NCBI RefSeq assembly: GCF_021134715.1
Contig: NC_060017.1
Location: forward strand, 4,836,001-4,900,000
Direction of reading: 5' to 3'
DNA: 64,000 nucleotides
Source: Daphnia pulex
Lineage: Eukaryota > Arthropoda > Branchiopoda > Diplostraca > Daphniidae
In this document: one piece after another, positions 46,718 through 60,900 of the stretch
Layout: every line of letters begins with the position of its first letter
Numbering within the stretch: position 1 is the first letter of the stretch
Notes under the pieces: model-generated
Database searches by the model: none
What the model was told of the DNA's origin: nothing
Seen by the model: only the letters and a program-made list of their open reading frames with translations
Made by a program: the position numbers and the translations under genes

Positions 46718-46971
46718 AGACTCATCGCCAACAGTGACCCTTGAGTGAACCGGGCGATGTTTCTAGGCTGGCGGAATTGGGTGAAGAAAATTTATTGCTA
46801 ACTTGTCTCGACGGCTGCTGCTCTCAACCAATAAGATGCTGAGGACTATCCCGGCTCAATAAGTCTATCACCATCGAGGCATCGACTGATGAAAGTTGCT
46901 ATCCTTGTGGGCAGAACGAAGATTAATCTGCGGTCGCATAAAACATTTTTCAAAAACCAACCGCAAAGGAG

Positions 46972-47244
46972 ATGGCAGCACTGCCTGTTCCAAAAACTGG
47001 TGTAATGATGACGCATTCGACGAACGCCGCCAAATCTTTTCAGAAAATAACGCAATATGCCATGTCACAGGACCCTTCGGAGACCGACGCTATCGAGACC
47101 TCAGCACAGTCGGTAATAGCGGCCGATTCTTTTTCCACTCCATTAGAAACCACACCCGACTCTGGTGTCGTCGGTAACAAGAAGCGCAAAGAGAAAAACA
47201 AGAATAAGAAAATCAAAAGAAAAGGCAGTCATGGCAAAAAGTAG
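46972..47244 (+). CDS. Hypothetical Lys-rich small reading frame
   Basis: A 90-aa frame, polar in its first two thirds and ending in a strongly basic tail (KKRKEKNKNKKIKRKGSHGKK-like, nuclear-localisation type). It is in a different frame from the one at 46406-46717 and has no recognised family. It could be a second exon or a relic of the same locus; it could also be chance. Confidence 0.3.
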   Translation: MAALPVPKTGVMMTHSTNAAKSFQKITQYAMSQDPSETDAIETSAQSVIAADSFSTPLETTPDSGVVGNKKRKEKNKNKKIKRKGSHGKK

Positions 47245-47360
47245 AAGGGCTTTTAAATGGGAAGATAAACTGACTGATAAAATATCCGAAGTTTGGGTAC
47301 CAATAGTAGGAATTTTCTTTGAAAATGGTCTGCTCTGTCAGCTGATTACACAAAATTTGA

Positions 47361-47543
47361 GGAGGGGGGTGGTTGCAGTCGAAGAATCGATTATTTTTTG
47401 TTTTGGGAGGGGGGGTCGATTTTTCTACCGGGGGGGGGGGGGGCTTACCAGATAATTATATACCAAACAGAAATGGTATTATATTTAAATTAAAACTTAT
47501 TCCCTTATCGTTTTTGAGCTGTTTGGATTTTGAGGGGGGGGGG
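47361..47543 (+). repeat. Cluster of long G runs
   Basis: Several G tracts, the longest 14 G at 47430-47443, with others at 47361-47369, 47406-47415 and about 47532-47543. The strand asymmetry (all G on plus) would favour G-quadruplexes. Confidence 0.8.
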
Positions 47544-47910
47544 TTGATTTTTTATCAATTATAATTTCTAATTTCAATCGATATCGTATCATCGTAAGCG
47601 GTAAGCATGCTGATTAGAAGAAAATTCTTTGTCTGCTTTCCGCTGCTTTCGTTTGGTTGTAAGAGACAAAGTTCAAGATTTATATTGTTATGGATTTATT
47701 TTCTTTTGATAACCGTCATGCTCCATGCTGTTTATAGCAGGTAATACAAATAGAATGATGTGGGAGCTATAGAAGACCTATTCCAAATTTGTGAAATGTT
47801 AGTTCTTAGCCTTTATCATGTAGGCCTAATTGCCCTGTTGATGCATGGCAGTTTGTTTGTATTATTGTAACCAATTTCTTTTTTTGCAGATTTGAGGCCA
47901 GAGCCAGCCA

Positions 47911-48105
47911 TCATATCAACAAGATATGCAAGTTTTTCTTGTGCAGGTCAGCAGGTGTTACCCTGTCATCAGCAAGGATCATCGCTTGGGTAATGATTTC
48001 CTTTACTTCTAATGACCTGTTACATGCTAGATATTTTAATGCTGCATTACCTGCATCAATGCAGAGAATTAAATGTAAGCCTTTAATTATCCCATTTATT
48101 AACAC
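47911..48105 (-). pseudogene. Ankyrin-repeat-like fragment
   Basis: A 64-codon minus-strand frame carries ALKYLACNRSLEVKEI and DRVTPADLHKKNLHILL, which resembles the ALHxLAxN...VxxxDxxGxNALHIL pattern of ankyrin repeats, with key Gly/His positions changed. No flanking ankyrin units or splice structure were found, so I take it as a decayed fragment. A chance resemblance is possible. Confidence 0.3.
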
Positions 48106-49868
48106 TACGTTGGTGGTGAAATGAGGATTTACCTCATTTTCAACTTTTCCTTACTTGTTGTTTCTGTCTTGAATATTTTTCGTAACCTATTTTTCTTTTT
48201 TTCATTTAGATACACAGCATCCCAGATGCCTGGCTGTATTTCCTATGCATAAAGGTAGGACAAAATTGATCTTTATTTTTCCTTTTTGACAATTTTTGGT
48301 GGCGTTGATTACAAATCGTTACGTAGTCACGGACTATGTTTCTTCCTGAGCTAGGCGGTTGACTGCAACTTTTTCGCTTTTTCTCTCTCTGTTTTTGTTT
48401 TTTCTCAGTCAGGGTCCTAAAAATCTCATTTGTTGAACGACTGCAGATCAGGCTTGTTTTGTTTTGTGCCTCACAACTTTTTCCGTGGGTAAACCTTCAG
48501 ATCTTTGAACTTTAAACACTTGAAGCAAAGTGCAACAAGACAATTTTTTTACCATGAGGAACCTGCCGACACACCGGCACCTCCTCATTTATCTTTTCTT
48601 TTCTATTAATGTTTTTGTGTGGCTACTTGTTGAAGGTAGAATCAAAAAAGTAATGCGCATTCTATAAAGTTACCATTTAAATCCACATAAATGTTTCATA
48701 GTTGCCGAGTATTGATAACATAGAGACATTTACTTCGCGTTCATTATTCTTCTTAAGAGAACAATTGTTCTCTATTGTTGTGTGTTAAAGCTTGACAACC
48801 AATATAACAGGGTATTTGAGTCGCCAGGAGAAATATATGCTTCTGGCCTTCTGAGCAAATACTGCCGGATCTATTGGACCGTTGATTAAAATCTGTGACG
48901 AATAGCATAATTAGGAAACACTTTCATGCGCATGTCTGCAATCTGGATTGTAAATGTCTCATTCCTTCGGGAATTAATTATTTGATCAAATTCAAAGCCA
49001 AATCACGGAATCTGGGTCATGCAGCTTTGCCATCGCAAACTATAGAACGGTGTGTTGCCGTTTTATGTTGTTTTTTGACTTTTTGGGTCAAAGCCGTATA
49101 ATGCCTATTCATTTTCCCTATGTAGGCTATGGCTACTTATTGTCCCGGTTGAGTGAGAGGATTTTAATATTTGCATGATGAGTAAAAAAATTATTGATTG
49201 AATCTTCGTAGTTTCATTGTGTTAAAGAGCCGTCAGGTGCAGGAAAATTGATTTGGAATGTTTCAATTATGAAATGTGTTGGACAGGACAAAAGAATTGC
49301 GTCGGATCGTTTGGCGATTGAATCCTAAAGAAATGCTTTTCTGTCAATCAACGTGAATGATTCCGAAGACAAAGTCTTATCAAACTTCCCAGACTCTCGT
49401 TCTAGTAGTTTATTTTCGTATTTGAGCCATTTCCTGCATGGTGGAATCGATTTTACTTGGGCAGTAGTGCAGAAATATTCAATTATTCAGTTGGGTCAGT
49501 AAACTTGATTTGGCATTAAAATACAATCGATAATGAAATGTCAACGGGAATTATTAATTTTTACGGTCCGTTCATCACACATAAAAAAAGTATATTGAGA
49601 TTTCCAGTTTATACCCCAGACATCCATTAAAGTTTGAAATTGGAAGGTACAAGGCTTATGAACGACAAAATGGATTCGTTATGTACGTTTCGCCACAGCA
49701 GGCATTATAAAGATACATATGAAGGGAATATCTATGCAGTATGCTTTTCTCGATTATGTGTTCGATTCAAATAATTTAACAAAGGCGCCTTTGAAGTGAT
49801 TTGGTTTCCCCGCTTAATTTGTCGTTTCTTTCGTTCAAAATAAAACAATAGGATTGTAAGTACTGAAA

Positions 49869-52040
49869 TTAAAATGATAAAACAACAAATTCATCGTTAC
49901 CACAGTCCAGTTCGTCACTATGATCGAAACAGTTGTAGTCCCTATCGCAACGCTTTGAGTTGTGGATGCAAAATCCATCGCCGCAACGCCACTCGATATC
50001 GGTCAAACATTCCGACACTCCTTCACACCTGCGTACGTCCGAGTTTTATCAAATCCGCTGCAGTCAAATATTAATTGTCTACTGAAATTTACTTGAATGA
50101 ATTAGATCCGAGGGGAAGGCAGGACTCGGTGTATGCACGACAAAAACCTCCGCAACCGCTCGGATCTTCCGGGTTGGGAGCCCATCGGCAAACCGGAACG
50201 ATTTCTTCTAATCGGGCGACGCAGACTTCTCCCGATCGACATTGACTGCACAATTGATCGAATGTGGCTATTGACGTGTTACTAAATCGGAAATGTGTTT
50301 GCCCCGCCTTTGTCGGTCGAATGACACTGAAAGAGATTCGCGGTCGGGGCGTTCGGAATCGGGTGGCAGCACAACTGCACGGTCGGATCTCAATGTCCGC
50401 AGCTGACACAGTCGATCCGGCAATGCAAGGTGTGTTGACGTTGTTTGGCAGGTTGGCAGTCGACTCAATAGGCTCGTCGGGTCGCTTGTCCCGTAACAAA
50501 CACCGACGGTTACGTGATTGCATCCGCATAGGGTCGCAAGACGTTTCTGAGTAACATTCGGGCGTCCACTGTGTCCATTGTCCCCAACTAGCTGTGTAAC
50601 AGAAAGTAAAAACATATCAGAAGTAGGCTAATTGAATAATGGCAGTACAATTAAATCAATAGGTCCCATACCTAAAACTTTGTGCGGTGGTACCAGATGT
50701 TTGACACTTGTCGGTACGATTTCTTTTGTGGAAAATGTGAATTGTTATACATTTGGGGGGTTTGATAGAATTGAACAAAAGAGAGAAAGAACCTGCAAAT
50801 TTGACTGTAGTCAAATTAATTGACCAATTCTCAGACGTGTGGCCGTAATGTCCTTCCTTCCGGTGGAGATCGCTGGTGAAAGCATGTGCCATTTTCTCGG
50901 CGACCATGACATCCGCGTGATTTAGGTGGATCTGAAATTGAATTCGGATCAAAGGATTTTTCAAACTGATGTTGGGAACGACCCCAAAGATGGCGGAACG
51001 ATTGTACAATGCCGAGAGGAGCGGTGATGACTGAAACGAGCGATCCATCTGCATCCGTTATTCCTAAATGAAATTACTCTCGAAAGTGAATTTTCAAAAG
51101 TTCACAGTTTCTTACTTTTTGCTGTAACTCGTTTGTGAGATCTTTAAACAATGTCGTATTAACTGAACTCCCGTCAAAGGTCTCGAACAGAATTGAATGA
51201 TTGAATACGTGGAATTCTCCGTAAATTATGTTGGCTGTTGGATAGAATTTGGAATCAAATTACGTTGAAGACTTATCATCGTCAGTCGAGTTCCAATATT
51301 TTATACCTGCTGGAGCCTGCGGAGGTTGAAAGATCGTGCCTCCTTTCCCTAATATCGTTTGAACATTGACAATTATACCACGATTGGACATTTCATCATT
51401 CACCAATTTCATATGCAAACTTGATTTACCAGTGAAATAAATTACGGTGGCGATAGTGACTCCGAGAAAGAGAACCGACCACATGCAGATACAGAATCCC
51501 AAAATCGATTTGGCTGCTTGTCGACAGCTGACGAAATTAGATGAAAACGTCACTGAAGATTTTGGGTTCGTTTCGCTGGCACGGCTACTGTCGACGCTCT
51601 TCACGGAATGTTGGCTCCAGTATGGCATCTGCATGCTGGCGGATGTCAGATTGGTGGAGCCGATCGTGCCATCACTCGCCAGTCTAGGGTGCATGCTCAA
51701 ATGAGCGGAAGCAATTTCGTCGATGGAGCGTATACTGGATCGAACGCTAGCGATGTACTCGGATGACGAAGGGTTGTTTAACAAAGGGTTGTAGAAATTG
51801 AGCGCCGGCAGTTCTGCAAAATATGTTTTGAATGATTCAGTTATATGTTCGTTTAGATAAAAAACCTTGGGTGAAATCATTTGAAATCTGACCTGAAAGA
51901 GCAATAGCGAACCTTCGTTGATCGGGAGGTGATCTTCCGTAGTTGGAATAAGTAGGAGACTCCTCTCGAGAGGGATTTGTTGTCGGAGTGGAATTTCTCG
52001 TGAATCCGTAATCGTCTTTGATCGATTCGTCTTTTCCCAT
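49869..52040 (-). CDS. Type II membrane protein with TSP1-like and LDLa modules
   Basis: Six exons from the right: 51893-52040, 51307-51813, 51116-51234, 50793-51048, 50093-50591 and 49869-50028 (1689 nt, 562 aa). There is no signal peptide. About 150 cytoplasmic residues rich in Ser/Asn/Pro precede one membrane helix (about 153-176, LGFCICMWSVLFLGVTIATV). The extracellular part has a region of about 160 residues resembling a SEA-like fold (FHVFNHSILFETF; VVPNISLKNPLIRIQFQIHL), a thrombospondin type 1-like start WGQWTQW (346-352) with many cysteines after it, and a C-terminal LDL-receptor class A repeat (CEGVSECLTDIEWRCGDGFC, DHSDELDC). It has no protease domain. Probably a cell-surface adhesion or ligand-binding protein; I do not recognise a named orthologue. 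Confidence 0.8.
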
Positions 52041-55000
52041 TTTATTGATTTTACTGGCGAATCTCGGGTAGATTCTGCGACCGCCGTCTAGACATCAATC
52101 CGACTGAAATCGCAATTTGACACTGCGTTACTTTCTGGAAAGACTTATTTTGTTTTTATTTATTTTTAGAAAAAGAAAAGCCGATCATGTGTCCGGATGT
52201 GATGATGTGGTGAGGGTTTTCCCTTCCGGTCTAGGTGACGTTGACCGACCAACCAGTTTTCATTAGATAGGGTGGGGCAATACAACCGGATATAAGAGGA
52301 ACTTTTCGGTGATTGCACCGGAAATAGCAAGAATATATTACTCTACAAGTCTATTTTTATTTCACTTTCTAAATAAGTGACTTTCTGAGGATGATTGAAA
52401 AATGGTTGCTAGGTCGTCGCCAGTAGAATGTAATTTAATATACGAACAGAATTTTGCGATTTAATCAGCGAGAGTAAATTTCGTGGCGTATCGTAACTCA
52501 CCGCCACACAAGAAAATGAAATAATTTAGTTTAAGATATCCGAGCAATTAATGTCCACTGACAGAAATAATCAATTTCGTTATTGGAGGATGTTGAAAAT
52601 TTTTTAAATGGCACAATTTCTAGTTGAAATAAGCAATGACTGTTATGTCAGCAATATCGCGATTTCCATTTCCCAATGTAAATTCATACTGCTCTCAGAA
52701 ATTTGAATATTTTTCAATGTAAATCAGTTTGCTGCAATACTTTCAAAAAATATCCGCTGACAAGAAAGAGAATACCAACGAAATTTAACAGCGGGCAACT
52801 GTTTCTGATTGAGATGGACACCACACTTTGTTATCTTTCTAAAATTAAAAAAATATAATTACCAATAATTTTCCCCCAGCGTGAAGCGAAGAGATGAATT
52901 ATTCTCGATAGAAAAACACAATTAATCCAAATAATTTCCGATGCGAGTATAATATTCTCCACTCAGAGATAAAAGAGTCGACCAGCGATTCCGAGTGTCT
53001 GAAATACTAATGCCAACTGGAATTCAGATTTTTCCCCGGCGGTGTCGGAAATTGTCGGTCTCCCTGTTATTTCGAACACGTGCTTTGAGTGCTGCCCACT
53101 TCCTTTCAAACCCACTGAATGATGGATGCCACAGCCTTTTGAAAAGCACCACACCATCTAGAACTACACGGATGGCTCAACAGAAGCCGCAAAAGCCTTG
53201 ATTGATGGTAAACCTCAAGCTCATTTGGACAGGCATTTTACGATGGGTGTTTTAATCAAATCCTTCGATCTTTTTAACAAGACACTTTACGTGGTAAAGT
53301 AGTTAGACGGAAAACACGCTCGAAATATTTAATATCGTGAAACGCGCTAAAAGTGTAAAAATAACTCCCACGCATGACGGACTAGCTTAAACTTGTTACA
53401 ACCTGCTTTAATGATAGAAATCATTTGTGTCATTGAATAGATACTCAAAACTCGTTATCACACAGATGTTGGACCAGACTTCTTATAATGATGTCAGGTT
53501 TGCTATTAAAAATTTAACTTAGAAATCGTCAAAGTTGTGACATGATAAGAATCGTATTACCAAACAAGAATGTAACAAAGATGTCACAACATTAAAGAAA
53601 TATAATAAGGAATTTATTTATTTTTTAACGTTACTATAATCGAAAAGAAAAAAGCACCTGTGAAATTGGTTCCACGTTAAGCTTTGCTCCCGTGAGATGG
53701 CATAGTATGGTAATAATAGGTGACCTACACTATACGCATAAACTGAGGAAAAAAAACTGGTTTTTCCCATACCGAAAGTATTTTCGATTATCATTATGGA
53801 AATGATTTGCCTGCAACATCTTGTTGTTTGATGTCGAGGACGTTCTCATTCAATTCAAATATTCCAAATCAAAGAGAGTGAAATGAGGAAATCAATTTTG
53901 AGGGCAGCTGTATACATATAGGCCTAACATGTCTATAGAGTTGAAGGAATCTCAATGCTATATCCTGTAAATGGCACATCAAGGATTTTGTTGATAGAGA
54001 AATTCTATGGGCACCAAAATTTGCTACGCGGTCTAGAAAATTACTTATAGCCATATCCTTGAATTTTTCTGCTGATGCAAACAAAAAGGACGCAATTTCA
54101 TGATGGAACTTTTTAGAAAGTAGCGCATCCTCCTCATTCCTCCAACAGTTTCTAGTTTGCACCGGTATATGCTCTATTATCTGCAACATCTATCACGTGA
54201 AAATGCTAACCGCAATGTATAATCCAAATCAATGGTCAAACATACATGTATCTGAATAGAGCCATGAATAATGACGTGCTATTAGACATACCAAGAATCT
54301 GAAATAGAATGGGTTTCCATGATGGAATAGCCTATACTGGAAAATGATTGCTACGGTTTGCCATAGTCGAACAAGCCGAAATGAGAATGGCAAGTTCCCA
54401 CGAATGAGAATGGGTTAGTGGCTTGCGGATTGGTAACAATTCCGAGCCCCTGCTGGCCATTCCGATTTCGACTTGTACTGACCGATTGTGTATTACTGTG
54501 TCATAAAGTAGGACAGTCCGACATATGCGCTGTTCCTGTTTTTTCTGTCTCCTTATTCGGACTATTGCGTTGTTGCTCGCGTGACGAAAACAATTAAAAT
54601 CTCAAGGTGAACCACAATATTTTCAGGGTATTCCACTCATCGTATTCTACATCGCCCAGTGATAAATGTAGCCTTTACTATTATAAGAAACTTGCGGAAG
54701 TTGAGGAAAAGTTGTAAGTGGGACTTGTATAAAAGATTGCGCAAAAAGTTTTGGATCTTTGGCCTTGAATGGAACCAGAAATTTGGAACCCAAAATCTAT
54801 GGTTAGCGTGTCGGGAGCTGGCCGCCAGCCGTTCGGGATCAGAATTTACCTTGACCCAAACTATAGCGGTGTTTTTGTGTGCTACTACGTGAATCCTTTT
54901 CCTTCCTTCCTTTTCCTCCTCAAAAAATTTAAATAAAAAGAACGATGATCGACCGGGAAAATAGAAAAACGGAATTCATCACTATACACACGATCTAATG

Positions 55001-57980
55001 TTTTAATTAAAAAAATCACTAGAGCAAGTTCGATCACGCGCGCTTGAATTTAATTCAGTTTGAATCAAAACGCCGCTCGTTCACCGCCTGTCATTAAATA
55101 GATTCCCGTTCAAGAGGTTGCATTTCTTGTCATCTGACTACATAATCATCAGTTTTTTTAAGAAACATACCATCAGTCTTAGTTTGACACCGAATGAAGT
55201 GACGTCACTCATGTTTCGGATGAAAAATTCCGACACACGAAAGTGAACGATTCGGAAAGGGGGGGCCCGTTCCACGCAGGTGTAATGTACTAGCGAGCTG
55301 GTTTGAAATAATAATAATTTATGCAACGAAGACATCAGTAGAGAACTTGACATGAGTATAGCCAGGAAATATTTCTGCGTCACATGAGTCACGCTGAATC
55401 GTGATCAACGATAAAACTGGGACTCATTAAATCAATTTTTTCTTGGGAATCGTCGTTGGGAGCAAGTGAGAGCGAAACGACATCGTCTCGTAAGTTTTAC
55501 ACGCAAAGTTGTGAGCTTCGATCCGGTCGCAATGCGACATTGCTTCTTCCACCTGCGTCGTGATGACGCCAGAAATACAACAAAAACATATCTATATATT
55601 CATAAGCTTAGCAGCTGTATAATCCAGCAATAATCGATTGATTTCCCACCCGCGCGAAGAAAAATCCGGCGCCGGGACGTCCAGATTGAACTGGCTTGTA
55701 CCGGATTGCGAAAAAAAAGTAAAAACCCGCCGTTACTTAATAACGAAGAAATAGCCCAAACATATTCGGGTCATACACTTTTGAGACAGAACCCTTAAAA
55801 GTGATTCGAATTATGTTTCCTCCGGAATTCTAAAGTCAGGTGAATAGGAACTGTCAAATCTTGCGGCTTACAAACGCGAAAAGTTGACATGCGCAAAAGT
55901 AAACAGCGTAAACCCTCGATAGCAGCCGCCCAATGTGTTACATAACAACCCCAAATGCCGGACCAAATGAAAAACCTGAACTAGTAGATTGAGGAATTAG
56001 GTCTAAATGCCAACAAAGGAAAGGTGTATCAGTGTGCCCACAGTGCGGTATAGACGAACGTCTTGGCAACCAGTTCGAGAGTTCTAGTCTTTATTTTCTT
56101 TTTCATTTCCATATCTACTATTCACCTTGGCCAAGGTCGTACAGGTAGAATGCCTAGTTTAGCCGTCTCTCCCCCCATAGCTCCAAAAGTCTGTATGCCT
56201 TGTGTGTTTGTTTGCTTATGTTGGTTTTTCCGTTTTTCGCTCTCTCTCTCTTTTTAAAAGGAAAGGGCAGCAGGACAATAGGATGGGGATTTCAACCAAA
56301 AATAAGGGAAGAAAATAAGAAAGAAAGGAGAAGATGTCCCCAGGTGTAGCAGTCACGGTCGTATCCGCGCACTCTCTTTATACTTTTACACCCAAGTACA
56401 CGGCGCCATCAGCAGTTCTTTCCTCTTCCAGCATATTCTATACAATCAGCGGAGTAACGTGCGCATCCTCCGCTCTCTGTGCGATTGATGAAACATTTCC
56501 GATTTTTCGTGACACAAACTGTTTATTGTAAATAGTTTGGCGCACCTGCGGCTGACATCTGTGTGTTTATTTTGTTTGCACAATTGCGCGTCCGTGTTTT
56601 TATTTTCGGCGCTGAAGGGAAGTGCAACTTCTTTGTGTACTCATTTCTATACCGGTTTTTTGAAAAAAAACAAAACAACAACCTTGGTAGTATGAAAAGG
56701 CGGATCGGCTACTGGGAAATCAATGTTCGCTTATTATGAATTAGGCAAATACAAGTGAAAATCGTTGTAATGATTTCTATTATCGACTGATTGATCAGGT
56801 TACCCTTCCGCACTCTTTTTCTTTTAAATCCTTTGACTTTGTACCTTGTCAAGAAGAAAAGAGTGCAATCGATTTCCCAAAAGAAACCTCAATAAAACGA
56901 AGGTCTCCGACGTTCGTTTCACCTCGGCGCGCAGTATAGTCCATTGTAGTAGATCCCGTAGACGACAGCTCTGTGCTAAGGTTGTTGGAAAACTCGGCGA
57001 CCAAAGCACGTGGTGTATTCCATCTGATTATTGCGTGTCTGTTCTGCTATTGGATCCTCGTATTTTTTATTTCAAACGATCGCATCCCCCCTCCAAACTT
57101 TGCTCTCACTGGCGCGCGCACTTACGTGTTTGTGTGTATATGTGGCTTATATACCTTCTCCGCCGGAATCCCCAGCACACACACTCCTTGAGGCCCTCCT
57201 ACTTTCCCCCCGGAGCACAGCGACAGCACAACTGTGCACCCGGACTGGCTTGAGAAGATGGAGGGGGGTTTACATGGCCCGGAACAAAGCTCCGAGACTT
57301 CACTCGACGGTAGACAGTGGTGCTGTTAACTACTTTGTATAACTGCCTGCGCGGGTTGTTTTTTTCTCTATCTGTCCAGGACACACAAAAAGAAAGGAAA
57401 ACCGTTGCTAAAATATTTTTTAAAGTTTGGTCGTTGACTTTGTTTCGTTTCTATTTGAAATAAGTGTGACACTGTTTAACTTGGACATCCATTTCAAACT
57501 GGTTTTATCGTCTTTTAAAAAAAGTAAGTCACTGCCATATAAATCTATTTCTGTGTATACGTACCTATGCGATTAAACCGTACGAATTCAGTCTTGCGTG
57601 AAGCATGTGCGAGCCGGTTGCCTATACCAACGCGAGTAGTGGCTGAATTTTTCAGAACGTAAGAAATTGGGGGATCCGGTGGGAGTATAAACAAATGTGG
57701 ATCACTTGTGTGTAAGTCGCAGATAGTGAGTGACCGCAACATCCCATTGACAAGAAAACTCGGCTAGTAGAACGTCTTACTAACTGTATAGATTTCTAGA
57801 TGTTTCCCAGTGAGTTTTCTACAAGCTCAATTTGGCTTTAGACACGTTACAGTGGTGGTCTGTTGCCAACTGATGAAACTTGACAATGAAATCTCACATT
57901 GAACTGCCTAAAAGCTTTTTCTATCCATTTATCCAGGTTAACTTTAACAAGGAACAGATCAGCGAAAAACAGCCGCCATC
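52041..57980. other. Large intergenic region
   Basis: No gene supported over about 5.9 kb. Frames at 53869-54189 (minus, 106 aa) and 56846-57253 (plus) have no motifs. The right third is richer in CG and in C/T tracts and probably holds the promoter and leader exon of the sugar transporter. An acceptor-like pyrimidine tract plus AG just before about 57936 suggests a spliced 5' leader. Confidence 0.4.
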
Positions 57981-60900
57981 ATGCTGCGCCTATTCAAGAA
58001 TCCTCGCAAAGTTATGGTTCAGGTAACAAGATCCTCAGACTGTCACTCTTTATCTGTTATTTGCTTCATCTATCGCTGGAGCATGTACGTCTCATCTTTC
58101 TCCATTTCTGCGCCAACCGCGTACATCGATCTTGCGACACATAATAAGCGCGTAGGGTCCTAATCGTTTTGTGATGTTGCATCTGTCACTGTACCTGGTA
58201 CGCACAGATATACCCCGAGATTGATAAAAAGGGGGGAGGACTATATATAAAAAGGGGGATCAACAGCCTCGGATTTCTGTTGCTTAATCAGAGACAGAGT
58301 CTTTTATACAAGACGGGTCGTTTTCTCTTCGTTGGCAGTTGTGTCTAGCCTAGTTCTTTCTTGTCGCCATGACGTAGCGACAGCTGAAATAGTCTAGCTC
58401 CTTTTTTTGTTGTTGTTTCCATTTTGCTGACTGCAGGTTATTGATGGATGTTACGTGTTTTGCGGATGGTATTATTTGCGGTATTTATAAGGAATTTCTC
58501 CTGGGAAGTCGGTTTGATCCGATTTTTTCCAACGGTGTAATAATAGATAGGGCACGCATATAGCTGCCGAATGCGTAAAGAAGAAAAGAAAAATCACTGC
58601 GGAAACAAATCTCTGGGATTGTTTTTAGAATCTTTTTATCAACAAAAGAATAGCACCGATTTTTTCGCTCGTACTTTAATTCTAGTGGAAGGCAGCCAAG
58701 TAGTGTGCGTCTCTGAAGGGGGAGTTTGAACTCGATGATATAAATAGATTGTCAGATTTTGTACGTTAAAAGTTGAACAGAAGACTGGATTTCTCGCAGC
58801 GAAAATGAAAAATCCAATATTCTTCTTAATCTTGTTTTGAACGTTCAATATTCGGGAGAGATTTTTCTGGATTTTTCTCAAAAGTTTCCTTGTACAGTAC
58901 TACGCGGATGATGAGTGAGAGGTGATATGTCCGTGATCGTGTTTACGACCTTCAGGTTCATTGTGTTGTTACGCGAACGTGAGCTGCTTGTCAGTTGGCC
59001 GCAGGAAAATCGGGGAATCAGAGATTGGTGGAGAATGCAGGCTCCATGTTATATGCGCGTCTGATGTCGGCACAGAACAAAGAAGGTCTTTTTACCCTAC
59101 TATCGGCGAAAGATTTGCACATAATAATCGAAAAATTCCTTTAATAGATGAATGAAATTGGGACCCGACAGAAAGAAATTTGAGCGCCAGCTTAAATGAT
59201 TTCTCGCGAAAAGACTAATTCTAGTCAGCATGAACACACTTATAGGCTTTCACTCTTTTTGTGTCGATAACAAAACTATTTGGCCGAGTAGGTCAGATAA
59301 TAATTACAGGTGGAAGGACATATTAGACCGTTGAGAAAAGAAAATTTTATAACCGGTTATTTAATTGAAATTCGCCATTCCATTGAAATAGGCACCGCGA
59401 AAGGGAATCATTATCAATAGTATGCTATAATTTGAAACGAAAGATTCAAGGCATTCTAGTATCTGTAGCAAGCAACCATGGCCTCAATGCGACAAAACTT
59501 TTACGGCTCAAACAAAAACGCTGCAAAACAAAAAATAATACTTTTCACAATTCGCTAAAATGATTTTTAAAAAAATTTCTTTTTCACTTTATACTGACTT
59601 GCAACTTTTTTCTCCTGGCCTGGTACCGATGGTACAAACGAGTGGAAAAACCCATGATGAATTTTTGTTTCTTTCGTTCCCTGTTATACTCGTAAAAGAA
59701 GTGGGTTACACAAGCAAAAAGCAGGTAGAAAAGGACAAGGGGGTGTGCCCCTTCTTTCCACCACTTTTTACTTACCTGCAGCAGCCTGGTACGATCTGAC
59801 ACGAAACATTTTTGCTCCAGGTGATTTTCTCTCTCTCTTCTCTTTCCTCTATTAGTTCTGGCTCTCTCAACTCCTTTCATTTCTTTTGGCTCCTGTCGCT
59901 TTCTTCCTTCTTATAAGAGGTTTACAAGTGGCTATTTCAACACTTTGCCGTGTCTGAAGATTTTCATTTTTGCGCAGTTCTTCACACCCAATGCACGACG
60001 CAGTTTATAAATGCGACGTCAAATATATTTAAGTCGCTCGCTAATTAATGGGTTGTAATATCGCCTTACGGGGACACGGAGAAGATGAAACCCCGCGTCA
60101 CGCGAGTCAAGGATTCTGCGATCGATGTCAACTAACGTTATTAGATTGTTGACCGTCCTTCCGAATTCGATTACGTCATGTGGCAACCAAGTCTGTATCG
60201 TTTGCAACACGACGTTTTTCTCTTGCTGAATCAGAAATTCCAATTGGATATTAGAAATCGACCACAGGAGGGGTTATGTCAACCCCATATCGGGTGATTG
60301 TGTACGCAGAAAATTGGCCGTGCCAGGAGCGAACTAAAAAAAACATCGTTATTCTAGGGAGTATCATCTCAGTGACGTTTCAAGTCGTTACAAAACCCAC
60401 CCAGAATAGATATGTACCGGAAACTGAGCCTTGAACGCACGAAAATCAAAATTTGGTTGGTGGGCCTTTGCTAAAGCGAAAATAAGAGCGCAATTTTCTA
60501 TCTGGCCAGGGATTTTTCTATTACCGTCTCGTGACAGCTGGTGGAAAAACGGGAACTCTGTTGCCAAGTTTCATCCTTACCCTATCTCTATGTAACGTCT
60601 CCGCGCTTCTTCGCGTCACTTGCATTTCTTTTTTCCTTGTCAGGGTCCCGAAGTAGTTTTTGGCAATCCAAGTTTTTTGCACCGACACACACACAACAGC
60701 GTCGAGATATGTGCCAAGGCGACATGCCGAAGGCTCGACACGTCCTTCTCCCAGTTCAGATTTTTCCAGTTTCCCGTTTGTGGAACCTTAGCAATGAATA
60801 ACCCACGTCAAATTGGTTTAATCTTTTAATTCATTTCTCTATAAAAATGTATTTGTCTTTTAGATGGGAGCTGCTGCTGCAGCTTCACTGTCCTTCATGA

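Larger units (their letters stand above)
47245..49868. other. Spacer with G-run cluster
   Basis: No intact gene recognised. It contains G homopolymers (listed separately) and a degenerate ankyrin-like frame on the minus strand at 47911-48105. Confidence 0.45.
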
